A stretch of DNA of 64,000 bases from Saccharum officinarum (lineage: Eukaryota; Streptophyta; Magnoliopsida; Poales; Poaceae): positions 17,461,511 to 17,525,510 of the forward strand of contig CM036159.1 in assembly GCA_020631735.1 (NCBI GenBank). Reading direction: 5' to 3'. The notes beneath the pieces were generated by a model. That model ran no database searches and had not been told where the DNA came from. It saw only the letters and a program-made list of their open reading frames with translations. A program made the position numbers and the translations under genes. Shown here piece by piece: positions 1 to 12,900 of this stretch; position 1 is the first letter of the stretch, and every line of letters starts with the position of its first letter.

Positions 1-2565
1 AAAATTACAGAGGCCTACACAGGCTCCCAAAAGTCTATTATCCAAATTTGAAATCATTTGGACATGTATAACAACCTCTATGAAAAAGACAAATGGCTAT
101 AACAATAAATCATATAAGAGCAAGTTAATTCCAAAACTCCATATTTTCTGTGAACACAAGGCCATATTATGAATCAATATGATAGAGAAACATCATACTA
201 AGGTAATGGAACAATATTTTCTATTTTATCATTTATATATTATTTATAAGCTATTTAGTAAGCCATAAACAAGTTAACTCAATAACTTGAGCATACAGTA
301 AGCAATGGCCATGAAATTTATACAACAGTACATCCATAGCATGACAAGCCTACCATAAAAATTTCACACCAATTGGAGCAACACAACTCAAGATATAAAA
401 TGACAAGCAATATGATGCAGATTTCCTTATTTATCAAGGTCAAATCAAAATCTTAAGAAAACAGTGAACAACTAGGGTGTTTAATATTTTTCCTAGCAAG
501 TGTATATCATCACAAAATTAACAAAATAAGAATCACTATTTTTGGATATCTAAAACTCCAGATCTTGCTCTGGTCAATGTTTAAGGCATTTTTAGAGCAC
601 TTTTTAAAACTTAATAAAGACATCAGAAAACTTCTACAAACACCTTACAAATTATGACTCCACTGCAAAGATCTTTTCTCAAGGTTTCCAAAAAGTCCTC
701 ATTTACTATTTTTGGAGTTTCCTAGCATGTGATATGAATTTTTGAAGATTTAAATGAAATCTGAAATTCAAATTCGGAATTAACACAACCCTAACCATAT
801 TCGCTAGGCACACCCGACTTCCCACCCCAGATCTGTCACTACATAACCGACATGCGGGACCCGATGTTCAGCCGGGCCCACCTGTCATACGAACAGAGAC
901 ACAGGAGGGCGCCGGTCTTCTTCTTCATCCCGCCGGAGAACAGACGAGGCGGCCGGACTTGCGGCTCCGGCGAGGGAGGTTGCCGACGGCGGCGGACGAG
1001 GGCGGCACGAGCACCGGCGCACCTCACCGCACCAGAGGAGGGCCGAATCATGGCCGGAGATGCACCGTGACCTCCCGGCCGCGTGCACGGCATCCATGGC
1101 CGGTCTCGGCTCCGGAGAGGGGGAAAAACCGGTCTGCGGCTCGCCGGCGGCGGAGGAGCGGCCCGGGAGCTACGCGACGGTAAGGCGCGCCTGTGGCCAC
1201 CCGCAGCGTGGCCTGCGACCGTCCGTGGCCCTCTGGCCACGCGAGCCAGGAGGCACGGCGGCGGCTGCAGGCGGCGGTGGCGCTGCCGGCGACCAGTAGC
1301 CCGGCGAGCGCGCGCGTGGGGCAGAGCACGGTGAGGTGGAGGTGGTGACGCGCTTGGTTGAGACGGAGATAGAGCGCAGCAGCGGTCGGGCGGAGCTCCA
1401 CCGCTCGGCCATGGCGGACGCGGATCCGGCGAATATGCCGTCAACACAGCACGAGAGGCTCTACTAGAGGGTGGACGAGGTAGAGGAGATGCCGGAAAAG
1501 CTGTGGGCGAGATGGAGCGAGGCGAGGCTCGGTGGCGAGCGCGCGGGAACTCGATGGAGCTCTCGGCGGCAATGGCGACAGCTGCGGCTCTCGTTTCTCC
1601 TGGTGTCTCAGACGTGCGCGAGAGGGAGGGAGCGACTGAGAGCAAGCGGGAGGGCAGGCGGGCGCGGCCACTTTGATGTCGACCACGGCCAGTGACGCCA
1701 GGCCGGTCACGGCGCGTGGCGGCCACGCGGCGGCAACGTCCTGCTGCTCGTCGGTACTGTAGCGCAACTGAAAATCTGATTCAGTTACCAGGTGACCGAC
1801 TGATAGGCGATTTTCAACGCTAGATAACTCCTAAACCGTGATGATTCGGTTCATGGCTTAGTTACCAAAGTTGTAGTACTAAGTGAGATCTTCAATTTTG
1901 CCAATTGGAGCTCGAGCTGGTTCGGCTTGGTTTGGGAGCTACAACGTGAACAAGTCGGGTACAGGAAACTGAAATTGTAATACATACTTAGAAATTTTTC
2001 TAAGTGTGGAATCAGCTCTCACACTGACTTGTGGGACTTTTATGAGCATGTTGTGCATATTTTCATGACTTGGCTTCTAAACAAAGTTTGTTCCTTATAA
2101 AATTTGCTACAACTTTGCTTTAGGTTGCTCAGACATGCATACACTCTAAGTTGTACTTTTTAAACAGTCAAACCAAAGAGTCCTAGGGTCAATACAAGTC
2201 AAACCATGACTTAGAAACTTAATTAGCCAAAATGATCAACATGAACATTATTCCTAATGACATTCTAAGTATAACTAAGTTGTTTAAAAATATATTTAGC
2301 CATACCACACATTGATCACACCAAAATCAAGCATCACCGGCATTGAAACCAGGAAGGACAAGTGAAACGTTACTTTTGTTTCAAAGCCATGTTTCATATG
2401 TTTCATGAGTGTGTTGCCTAGTACTACTAACCATGTTTCACTAAAGTGTGTTGCACATGTTTCACAAGCATGTTTCATGCAATATAAGCTCATGAATGGA
2501 TGAATGATGCACATGTTTATGAAATGCAAGTGTAAATGTGGAAGCCAAACACCTGGGGTGTTACA
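1..2565 (-). mobile_element. Del/Tekay-like Gypsy LTR, partial
   Basis: On the minus strand this block starts at 2565 with TGTAACACC, the start motif of many long grass Gypsy LTRs, and runs off the left edge of the window. It shares AT-rich stretches with the LTR at 32734-38964: the first 80 bases resemble the sequence near 34710-34800. Both have a GC-rich core, here 790-1760. The long ORFs in the GC-rich core are compositional and show no recognisable domain. No gag or pol coding is visible. The family name is inferred from LTR length and end motifs. The flanking bases 2566-2570 (aaagc) would be the target duplication, but the other end lies outside the window. Confidence 0.55.
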
Positions 2566-3470
2566 AAAGCTCTCCGCCAGCCCCTTCTTCCCGCCCCCGC
2601 TCGCCCATAGCTCATCGGCACCGCCTGTGCTTGCGGCCAACCCCTTCCTCCCGACCAGAGCCTGCCGGTGGCCTGCGCCCATTATTGGCCCATCCCCGCC
2701 TCCCTCTCTGCTTGCCTGCGACAGAGGCGGCACGCAACGCGGCCAAAGATCACCGACAGCCTGTCCCCGCCGCCCCCTTCACTCGCTTCCAGAAGGGGCC
2801 ACGACGACGCTGCCCTTGGCTTGCCCATCCCCCACTTTACGCTGCATCGTACAGAAGAAGGTGAAAAACGCATGTTGCAAGCGTATGTTTCAAATGTTTC
2901 AGAGGTATGTTACAAGTGTTTCATGCGGATGTTGCAAAAGTAGATCGAGATATTGCATATGTTGCAATGGTTGTATACGTATGTTGCAAGCTTCTTTACC
3001 AATGTTTCTTCTGTTTTTTCAAACATCTATTGCAAGTATGTTTATTTGGATGTTGCATATGTTTCACACATATGTTGTAAGTGTTTTATCTGGATGTTGC
3101 GTATGTTTAAGTGCTTTTCAGATATTTTTGCAAATGTTTTAGATGCATGTTTCAAGTGTTTCATCTGCCTTCAGACGTACGTTGCAAGTGTTGTAACTAG
3201 ACGTTTTAAAAGTAGATCGGATGTTGCATCTCCTAAGTCGCTTTTTGCTGCCTCACCTCATGTCTCCTCCTCCCGACGCTAGCTACGCATTTGCCGTCCC
3301 CTCCCTCTCTTCTCGATGTTGTCTCCTCCCCCTCTTCTCGATGCTGTTGACGTTCGGGACGACCGGACCCCACGTGGGCGTGGGAAACGGTCTAGAGGCG
3401 TGGGCGTCAGGATGCTCCATCTATCCGGACGTCCAGACACCAGCAAGCCCGATACTAAATTAATCCTAGA
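2566..3470 (+). repeat. Class II-like repeat with ATGTTGCAA/ATGTTTCA motif array
   Basis: A GC-rich segment (2570-2850) is followed by a roughly 350-base degenerate array rich in ATGTTGCA, GTTTCA and their variants (2870-3230), then a tail ending near gcccgatac at 3445-3455. The same architecture occurs in the opposite orientation at 19500-20290 and again at 31500-32300, so this is a dispersed family. Clustered short motifs are typical of subterminal regions of plant DNA transposons, but no clear terminal inverted repeats were found and the superfamily is not assigned. ORFs here are low-complexity translations of the repeat. Confidence 0.45.
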
Positions 3471-3929
3471 AATACAAACATAATAGTAATGATTAAAAAT
3501 TCATGAAGCACTTTTTATAACAAAGGATATCCTTTTTTGCCATCCCACAAAAAATGAATTTAAAACTCGACTTATACAAGGGGGGGGGGGGAAAGACACA
3601 TCTCAGTGGGGTATATCGGATCGACTGAAATAGCTTGGAGCAAATTGAGCAGAAATAATCTTGTTAATGGTCGACTGGAATGTTCATTGTAAAAAATTGG
3701 ATCTATCCTATCTGAATGAAGGTTTTAAACAGCTGTGCAGGTTTGGTAGAAGCAAGTACATCGAAAATTAAGTGAAAACGGTGAACTTTCATAGAAGCAG
3801 TTATACAGACAATTATACAATGTACTTTCTAAAAAATGCTACAACAATCTGGCAGATTTGAGTCTTTGGGGTATGCTTCTAAAAGAATGGAGTATATATA
3901 GATCACTGGGTGTCCTGAATCCGGATTCC
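3471..3929. other. 3' flank of SWI3D, no gene seen
   Basis: AT-rich sequence between the class II repeat and the SWI3D stop codon. It contains a 12-base G run near 3581. It probably includes the SWI3D 3' UTR next to 3930. Nothing else is recognised. Confidence 0.4.
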
Positions 3930-6900
3930 TCAGCTGGTAGGCCGTGGCATTGCGTTTGGAGGCCTTACAGGAGGGTTGCCATATCCAGGTGGTAACCTGT
4001 TTCCGGCTCCACCAGGCTGGTTTGGCCTAGACGGCAACGCACCCATCCGAGCTGCAATAATGGCATTTCGTTCCATTAGGAGCTTCTTTCTGGTTTTCTC
4101 CGTAAACTCTCTTGTTCGAAGGACCACCTGCTCAATCTCTGAAAACAACGACATCTTCACTTCTATTTTTTGGAACTGCACAAAAACAAGAATCACAAAT
4201 CAGAATCATAGATACTAGTACTACAGAACACACAACAGGAAGCAGGTACAGTTCCATCATTGGATTATCATATTACCAGCTTTTCAATCATAAGTGCTGT
4301 CAGCCTTCGAATTTGATATTCCTCCTGATCACCGAGAAACTTAGCTTTCACAGCAGCTGCTGAAACAGCAGTGGCTGCTGCTCGTTTGAGCCTAGTTATG
4401 GAGTCATTTTGGTTGGCAGTCACTATAGATCCCTTCTCTTCATCGACAACTACACTTTCAACGTTGTTAGGTCCTGGAAGATAGACAATATATAGAAAAA
4501 GGAAGTCATCTGAAAATGGATGATTGCAATGCCATTTATCACAAACACCCTTAGCAGGATTGAAGGAATACATAACACACAATAGCAACAAAAATATTTA
4601 CTCTCATGCTGGTCAATCAGGAAGCAAGGCTTATTCTGGATCTATCTACTGCCGCTTGGATGAAGCTCAATCCAATGTCATGCTAGCAAATTGCAATAAT
4701 AGATAATATTGTAAAGTAAGGAGTCCTAGCCAGCAAAGTCAGCAATATGCCTAACTTGTGAATCACTCACAGCTGTAAATGTAATTGAGTAGCCAAGAGC
4801 TATAGAAAAGGCAGCAAACATAAAGCTCTAATTGAAACCGAGTGAAAATATGTGGTTATCCTTTTCTGGTTTCACACAGAGTTTTATGAGAAAAAAACAG
4901 ATGAAGTACCTTCCTTATCGCCATTTTCCAATGTTTGGCTGTGTTTCTGCTCCTGTACGGTAGCTGGTGTCGCCACCACATCTTCAGTCTTATTGAGCTC
5001 ATCCTTGCCTTTTAAAGATGAATCATCAGGAGCCTCCACCTCAACACTTGGTAAGTCATTCACTTGTTTAGTATTACCTGCATCAACTGTTGGAGTATGT
5101 GTTTAGGCCCATGTGGCTAAGGCCCATGTGGCCCATGTATGGAACCTATATAGCTACCCTTCTAGGGTTAGCCCTAATCAATAGAATCTCAGTTCACAAC
5201 ATGGTATCAGAGCCTAGGGTTAGTTTTTTTTTCTTTCCTCCCTCTGTCCAGCCGCCGCTCCTGGTGGCTGCCGCCGCCGGCCAGGAGGCCATGGCCGGCG
5301 CTCCACCTCCCCACCCCTCCTACAGCCACTTCCCTTCCCTCTCATCCTCTTCCACATGGGCGCAGGTGCTTGCTGCCCCATCTCCAGCCGCCTCCAGGGG
5401 AACTCCTGCTCATCCACCTGGCGGCGCCGCCCCTGATCTGGGCGCCGCCCAGGCCGCCGCTGCCCTTTCCTCTCCCCTGCTGGCCGCCGGTGGCTCCTCT
5501 CCATTTCTCCAGCAGGTGCAGCCGCAGCCCCCTGGCGCCGTGCAGCCGCATCCCCTGCAGCCCCTTCCCCTTGGTGCCGCGCTGCACGGGGCCGCGCCCC
5601 GGCCTGCTCTCCCTGCTGCCCTGCACGGCGCAGCCACCCATCCTGCTGCCGCCGCCACCCCCTCTGCTCAGGTCCTCACCGCGATCTCCGGGCCTGGGGG
5701 GGGAGGCACCAGTGGGGGCGAGGATGCAGGCGGTGGTGCGGATGCCGACCTCCGCCCGCTCCAGCAGCCTCTCCAGCCGCTGCCTGAGGGTTCTCAGCCT
5801 CTCGTGGCTGATGCTGCCGCTGCCGGTCCCCAGTCGGCCCTTCCTGGGGCTCTCCCTTTCGGCCTGACTGGACCGAACTCCACCCTCGCTGCAGCCCTCG
5901 TCGCTGCCCGGGCCGCCGCCGTGGAGGGCCAGGCCCGTGTGCGCGCGGCCGCCCTCGCCTGGGAGCGCGAGCGCGACGCGGCCGACGCCCTGACCCGCCA
6001 GATCGCCGAGGCCGAGCAGCTCCTCGCCTCTCCCGCGGGCCCGGACGCCGGAGCCACCTCCTCCGCCTCGTCGGGACGCCGCGTGTCGCACACCGCCGTC
6101 CTCTGGCATGACCCGGCCGACCCGCTCGTGGCCCAGCTCCACTACCAGGCCGGGGGGGTCCAGAACATTCGCCTCCTCGTTCCGGTCGTCCTCGAGCCGG
6201 AGTCTCCTTCCTACGCCCGCTGGCGGGACCTGGTGCTTCTCACCCTTCGCCGCTACGCCCTCGACGACCACGTCATCGTTGACGCTTTGGCCGTCGTCCA
6301 GACCCCGTCATGGCTTCGTCTGGACAACATCGTCCTCTCCTGGATCCTGGGGACGATCTCTCTGGACCTCCACGACCTCGTCCGCACTTCTCCTGACGCG
6401 CGCCGGGCATGGCTCGCCCTTGAGGGCCAGTTCCTGGGCAACGCTGAGGCCCGGGCTCTGCGCCTCGACGCGAGCTTCCGGACCTTCGTACAGGGTGACC
6501 TCTCCGTCGGCGAGTTCTGTCGTCGGATGAAGGGCATGGCCGACTCCCTGGGGGACCTTGGGTGGCCCGTGGAGGATCGCATCTTGGTCCTCAACGTCCT
6601 TCGGGGGCTCAGCGACCGCTACGCCCACCTCCGGACGTGGATCACCCGCCAGAGGCCCTTCCCCACCTTCCTGGAGGTCCGCGACGATCTCGTCATGGAG
6701 GAGCTCACGCAGGGCCTCCAGCCGGGATCCACCACTTCCGCGGTGTCCTTGTCCTCCTCGACGGCCCTGGCTGCCTCTTCGCCGCGCCCGTCTGCTCCAC
6801 CGCGGTCCACCGCTCCACCGCCACCGTCGTCTCTCCTGGGCCCTCCTCCCTCCGGGCCGAGCGGAGGTGGGGGGTCGTGGCTCTCGTCGTCGCCGTGGAG

Positions 6901-9900
6901 GGGGCCGCGGGGGTGGCCGGGGTGGTCACCCCCAGGCTCCAGCACCGGCCGGGACACACGGGGGGCACCATGGCCTTCGTTCCAGAACCCGTGGTCCAGT
7001 CGCATCTCCATGTGGCCCTACCACGCCCCCGGAGCCGACACTCGCCCACCAGTGGCCATGCTCACCGGAGCTCCTCCTGCTGGTCTTCCACCCGGCGCCT
7101 TCCCTGCTACGCCGTGGGTTCCACCCTCCGGGACTCCACCGGGGGTCACCGGCTGGGACCAGGCGGCCCTGGCTTGCTCGTTCAGCACCATGGGCCTGAC
7201 ACCTCCGGTCGGACCCGAGTGGATCGCTGATTCGGGAGCCACCTACCACACTACTCCTGACCCCGGTATACTTTCGTCGATTCACTCTCCCTCTTCCTCT
7301 CTTCCTTCGTCCATTATAGTCGCAAATGGTTCTTGTATTCCGGTCTCGTCTGTGGGTACCGCCGGTGCTCATGACTCCTTTCGTCTTCCTGATGTTCTTG
7401 TTGCTCCTTCTATGGTTCATAATCTTCTTTCTATTCGACGTTTTACAGCTGACAATTCTTGTTCTGTGGAATTTGACTCTTCTGGTCTTACTGTAAAGGA
7501 TTTGGCTTCCCGGCGTCCTCTGCTCCGATGTGACAGCACCGGGCCCCTTTACACTCTTCGCTTCCCAGCGGCTCCTTCGTCTTCTTCGCCGCCTGTTTTG
7601 TCAGCTGCCTTCGTCGCTTCTACTTCCTCTACTACCTGGCACCGGCGCCTCGGCCATCCTGGACGTGATGCCCTGATACAGCTCAGTCGTAGCTCCGGTC
7701 TTCCATGTACTCGAGCTCATATGAGCAACTGTGTCATGCATGCCAATTGGGCCGACATGTTCGTCTTCCGTTTTCTAGTTCTACTTCCCATGCGGCCCGT
7801 ATTTTTGATCTTGTACATTGCGACCTATGGACATCTCCTATTCTGAGTATTTCCGGTTATAAATACTATCTTGTGTTTGTTGATGATTTTTCGCATTATT
7901 CGTGGACTTTTCCTCTCCGTGCAAAGTCAGATACGTTTACCACGCTCCTTCACTTCTTTTCTTGGGTGTCTACACAGTTCGGCCTCCCCATCAAGGCCGT
8001 CCAGTGTGACAATGGTCGCGAGTTTGATAACTCCACCTCCCGGGATTTCTTCCTCTCTCACGGTGTTCAGCTCCGCATGTCTTGTCCATACACCTCTTCG
8101 CAAAATGGCAAGGCTGAGCGGATGATTCGCACCACCAATGACACCGTGCGTACCCTTCTGTTTCAGGCCTCTCTTCCCGCTCGCTTCTGGGCTGAGGGCC
8201 TGCACACCTCCACCTACCTTCTTAACCGCCTTCCTTCCGCGGCCTGCCCCGCTCCCACTCCTCACCACGCCCTCTTCGGTACCCCGCCTCGGTACGATCA
8301 CCTCCGCGTGTTTGGGTGTGCCTGTTACCCCAACACCGCTGCCACTTCTACTCACAAGCTGGACCCTCGTTCCACGCTTTGTGTCTTCCTCGGGTACTCC
8401 CCGGATCACAAGGGGTACCGGTGCTTAGACCTTACCTCCCGACGGGTTCTCATCTCTCGCCATGTGGTGTTCGATGAGTCCGTCTTTCCCTTTTCTAGCA
8501 CCACCACCCCTCCGGTACCTGACCCACCATCCCTGTTTCCCACTGACCCGGTGGTCCAGCCACCTTTTTCGTGGTCTCCTGCAGGTACCGCTTCGCCGCG
8601 CGCCGGGCCTGCCTCCTGTCCCGGATTCCCAGCAGGTCCGTGCCCGTCGTCCTCGGGCGCGGCCCCGTCCTCTCCGGTTGGTGCAGACCCGGGGCCTTCG
8701 TCCCCCGCTGCTGCCCCGGGGGGGTCGTGTCGGTCGACGACACCGGATCCCGTCCCGGCACCTGCCCCGGCACCTCCGTCGAGGTTCGCCGCGCCGGTAC
8801 GAGTGTACCAGCGCAGGCCGCGGCCGCCGCCGCTCGCGCTCCCTTCTCCACCGGGGACACCGACACCACCGCCGCTGTCTCCGCCGGCTCGTGGTGCCCC
8901 GCCGGTCTACCACCCGCCGCTGCTGCACCGACACCTGCGGCATGTTCACCCGATGGTGACACGACACGCGGCCGGCACCCTACCGGCTCGTGCCCTCGAG
9001 GCTTCGACCGGCGATGCGGTGGTCTCTCCGGTACCCTCCTCCGTCCGCGACGCCCTGTTGGACCCTCACTGGCGCCGCGCGATGGAAGAGGAGTACGTCG
9101 CGCTCCTCGCCAACCAGACGTGGGAGTTGGTGCCCCGGCCGCCAGGCTCCAACGTCGTCACCGGCAAGTGGATTTGGACCCACAAGCGCCGGGCCGACGG
9201 CTCTCTCGAGCCACTTCTCCGCCGGATCATCACCGCTCTCCAGCAAGAGTTCGCGATGAAGGATCTGGGTGAGCTCCACCACTTCCTCGGTGTCACTGTT
9301 AAGCACCGTCCTGCCGGGCTCCTCCTTCACCAGCGACAGTACACTCGGGACATTCTGGAGTGGGCTGAGATGATTGACTGCAACCCCTGCTCCACTCCGG
9401 TCGACACTCAGGGCAAGCTGTCCGAGGCTGAGGGACCACCGGTGGCCGATCCCACTGCGTACAGGAGTCTCGCCGGGGCCCTTCAGTACCTCACCTTCAC
9501 CCGGCCGGACATCACCTATGCAGTTCAGCAGGTCTGCCTCCACATGCATGATCCCCGGGAGCCTCACCTCTTGGCACTCAAGCGCCTCCTCCGCTACCTC
9601 CGGGGCACACTCGACTACGGCCTCCTCCAACGGGCCTCCTCCACCGACCTCGTCGTCTACACCGACGCTGACTGGGCCGGGTGCCCGGATACTCGCCGCT
9701 CCACCTCCGGCTACGCCGTCTTCCTGGGCGGCAACCTGGTGTCTTGGTCGTCCAAGCGCCAGCCGGTGGTCTCCCGGTCCAGCGCCGAGGCGGAGTACCG
9801 CGCCGTTGCTAACGGCGTGGCGGAGGCCGCCTGGCTCCGGCAGCTGCTGGCTGAGTTGCACACTCCACCCTCCCGGAGCACACTGATCTACTGCGACAAC

Positions 9901-12900
9901 GTCAGTGCGGTCTACCTCTCCACCAACCCCATCCAGCACCAGCGGACGAAGCATGTGGAGATCGACCTCCATTTTGTCCGTGATCGGGTGGCCATGGGCG
10001 AGGTGCGGGTTCTTCATGTTCCGACGACCTCCCAGTTCGCGGACATCTTCACCAAAGGCCTCCCGTCCTCGACCTTCGCCGAGTTTCGCTCCAGCCTCAA
10101 CATCACCGGTGGCTAGTTGCGTCTGTGTGGGGGGGATTGTGTGTGTTCTTTCTTGTTCAGCCTCGAACTCCGCTGCGCCGGTAGTTCAGACTGCGGGGGG
10201 GTGTTGGAGTATGTGTTTAGGCCCATGTGGCTAAGGCCCATGTGGCCCATGTATGGAACCTATATAGCTACCCTTCTAGGGTTAGCCCTAATCAATAGAA
10301 TCTCAGTTCACAACATCAACATCTGGAGAAGCTTGTTGTCAAAAAAACATCTGGAGAAGCTAATAAAACCACATTCCCTCACATTATCTACAGGAAACTG
10401 AATCTTTCATGGAACTTATTAAACCTTTTGTAGTGTCGGTTGCACTCTTATCCCCAATAGCAGTTGAATCACCTGACTCCTTAGCATTATTGGTTTTCGG
10501 CTCCACTAAGGAGCAATCATCATGTGAGACGCTCTTAATGTCTGTTTCTTGGTGGTCATTTTGTGACGTGGATGAACTGTTTTTCTTTTCCACAGATAAA
10601 GACTTATCTTCTTTCTCATTGATCTCTTTTTTCTCAGTATCAATTGAATTTTGAATCATATCCTCATCTTTTGTTTGATCACTATCTGTATTTTTCTTAC
10701 TGCAAAGAGCCCATTTCATTTATATCAGCACAAAAAACGTGTGAGCACTTCTATGCAAAATAGGTGCAAGCATTGCTTACCTTGCACAAATGTCTTTGAG
10801 TTCGTTTGGTGGGTCTTCAAGAATAAAACAGTGCCTACTTGCTAATTGGAGTGCAGGAGACACCTCAGATATAGCTTTTAGTGAACTACGGAATGAAGTG
10901 GTAGTGTTATCATCTTCCACAAGACCAGTTAAATACGCTGCCTGCATAGACATATCTTAGGCCCTTGGGCAGTACATATTGTATGAATAACTAAAAATAA
11001 CAATCAGTATGGTACTTACCAGTGCCATAACTGGATTTCCTGCATCAGCAAATGAACCTTCATATTCTAGGCTGTGACCAGCAGCCTCAAATGCAGATTT
11101 TAGGATATCAATAGCAACATTTGATAGTTTTTCACCAGAAGTACCTACATCTGCAGAATTTTCCTTTACTATAGGTTGCTCATCAGAAGATTGCTTTGGC
11201 TCTTCAGTGCTTGGAGATGCACCTGAATCTTTGCCACCTGAATTCTGAGTATCTTTATTTACAACAACATTTGCATCTTCAGTTTTTGTTTCTTCACAGC
11301 TTCGCTCTGTTTTCTCTGAGGCCTTCTCATCTGCAGTATCTCTTCCTTCCACTTTATCTTCAACTTCCATTTTCTCAGATGTTTCAGCAATGACTTTCTC
11401 AGTTGTGGCTTGCTCTGTACTTACTGGGATGTTTTGATTAATATCTTTGCCATCATGGAAGCGGTCTTCAATTTGCATTTGAAGAAAGTGCAACATGCAT
11501 TGGGCTTTTGTCTTAGTAGCAACATGTTCAGCAATCTCAGCCCATTTTCCACCAAAAATTTCCAAACCTTCTAAAAGAAGTAATGTCTCCTCATCAGTCC
11601 AACTAGTACCACTAGCACCTGAAACTTCTGCAGAATCCATGAGGATGAAATCGGTTTTGGCCATGCCTGGATCGAACTTCCCTTCATTATAGCAATCACA
11701 ACACAGGTCAAAATCAGCCTGCGTAAATGAAAGAAAAAAAACAATATTACCAATCAATAGATTCAAAACACAACTCTTCCTGTTTCTTAAACAATGGCAG
11801 TAACAAGAAAAAGTTGACATCACAAAGATGAGGTAAGCAGTACAGGCCACAGAGAAGTATTTCGGAAAGATAAAGTCATATCAAATTGATGTTTATAGAT
11901 CTCGGAATTCATAAGATGGCAGGTTACTTGCACCCAAATTCCATACCCAATGCTGTAATAGTTGTTCTTTATGCAGTATAGACTGTGCCCAGTCAATTTG
12001 GGAAAAGGAGGAGAAAACAACACTGAAAAAAATATATGTATACAAGAATTCAGTTTGCGTCCAAATTATACAGTGCGTATCTCCACAGACTGTAACCTGC
12101 AACACTTATACTAATCCAAAGTGCAGATATATAATGCTACAGTATACACAAGCCGATGAAACATACAAGAAAATTTCAGAAGGGACTACAGCACTGAATC
12201 AAAAAAAAAATCCAAACCTGGGTCCGACAATGATAGCGCTTCCGCGAGCAATCAACTGAACAGGAGTTGCAGTGGTACTCAACAGAAGGCTCAGCTGCTG
12301 CAACCACATCTTCAATGAGTACAGGTTCAGGAAACAAGCTAGGCAGAGGGGGCGGAGCTCCCGCATCTTCTTTCTTTGGTAAAGGCATCATATATGTTTG
12401 AACTGATTCAAATTTAAACAGCTGCTCAATCAAAGAAGCTTTATCATCATTAGAATTGTCTTGGCTCTCCTCTGGCTTACTCTCCTCATGTCCAGCTGGT
12501 GGGAAAGGGTGGAAATTTATCAAGCCCCAGTGATCCAAGAATTCCAAGACTTCCTGCCGAGCATCGGTCTCCCCGATGGACAACTCAGCCAGATCTTTGG
12601 ACTCCAGCTGCAATTGGGGATTGGCATGAAATTTCATCATGATCGAATTTCTAATCGCCAAATATACCTCAGGTGTCCGCTTCTCAGATTTTCCATTAAA
12701 AAAAGAAGGCAAGGTCTGCTTCTCAACCGGGTGGATTTCTTTCCATGAAAACCATCCTGTGGAAGAAAGGGTTATTATTTGTATTTTTCATTCTGAGGCT
12801 CAGTTTACCTTAAGCAATGAGTAGAGAAGAGAAACAAGATTCATGACTAATACAGTTGAATGTGGGACCTTGAAAGTCAGCACGAATCACTGGAATGCTT

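Larger units (their letters stand above)
5088..10315 (+). mobile_element. Ale/Retrofit-like Copia retrotransposon, nearly full length
   Basis: LTR retrotransposon with 114-bp LTRs (5088-5201 and 10202-10315) that are identical by eye, starting TGTTGG and ending CAACA. The target duplication is TCAAC at 5083-5087 and 10316-10320. A primer binding site complementary to initiator tRNA-Met follows the 5' LTR, and a G-run polypurine tract precedes the 3' LTR. The domain order GAG, protease, integrase, RT, RNase H is that of Copia. Short LTRs and protein features suggest the Ale/Retrofit/Hopscotch lineage (inference). It is inserted antisense in exon 5 of SWI3D. Identical LTRs imply recent insertion, yet the polyprotein is defective. 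Confidence 0.93.

Noticed and set aside
839..1726. 295-codon minus-strand ORF
   Set aside because: It lies in the GC-rich core of a Gypsy LTR, with overlapping open frames on both strands and no domain.
5202..5213. tRNA gene
   Set aside because: Only the short primer-binding complement is present; no tRNA fold surrounds it. No other tRNA, rRNA or snRNA gene was recognised in the window.
5342..6271. 309-codon minus-strand ORF in the Copia GAG region
   Set aside because: It is a shadow of the GC-rich gag coding sequence on the plus strand.
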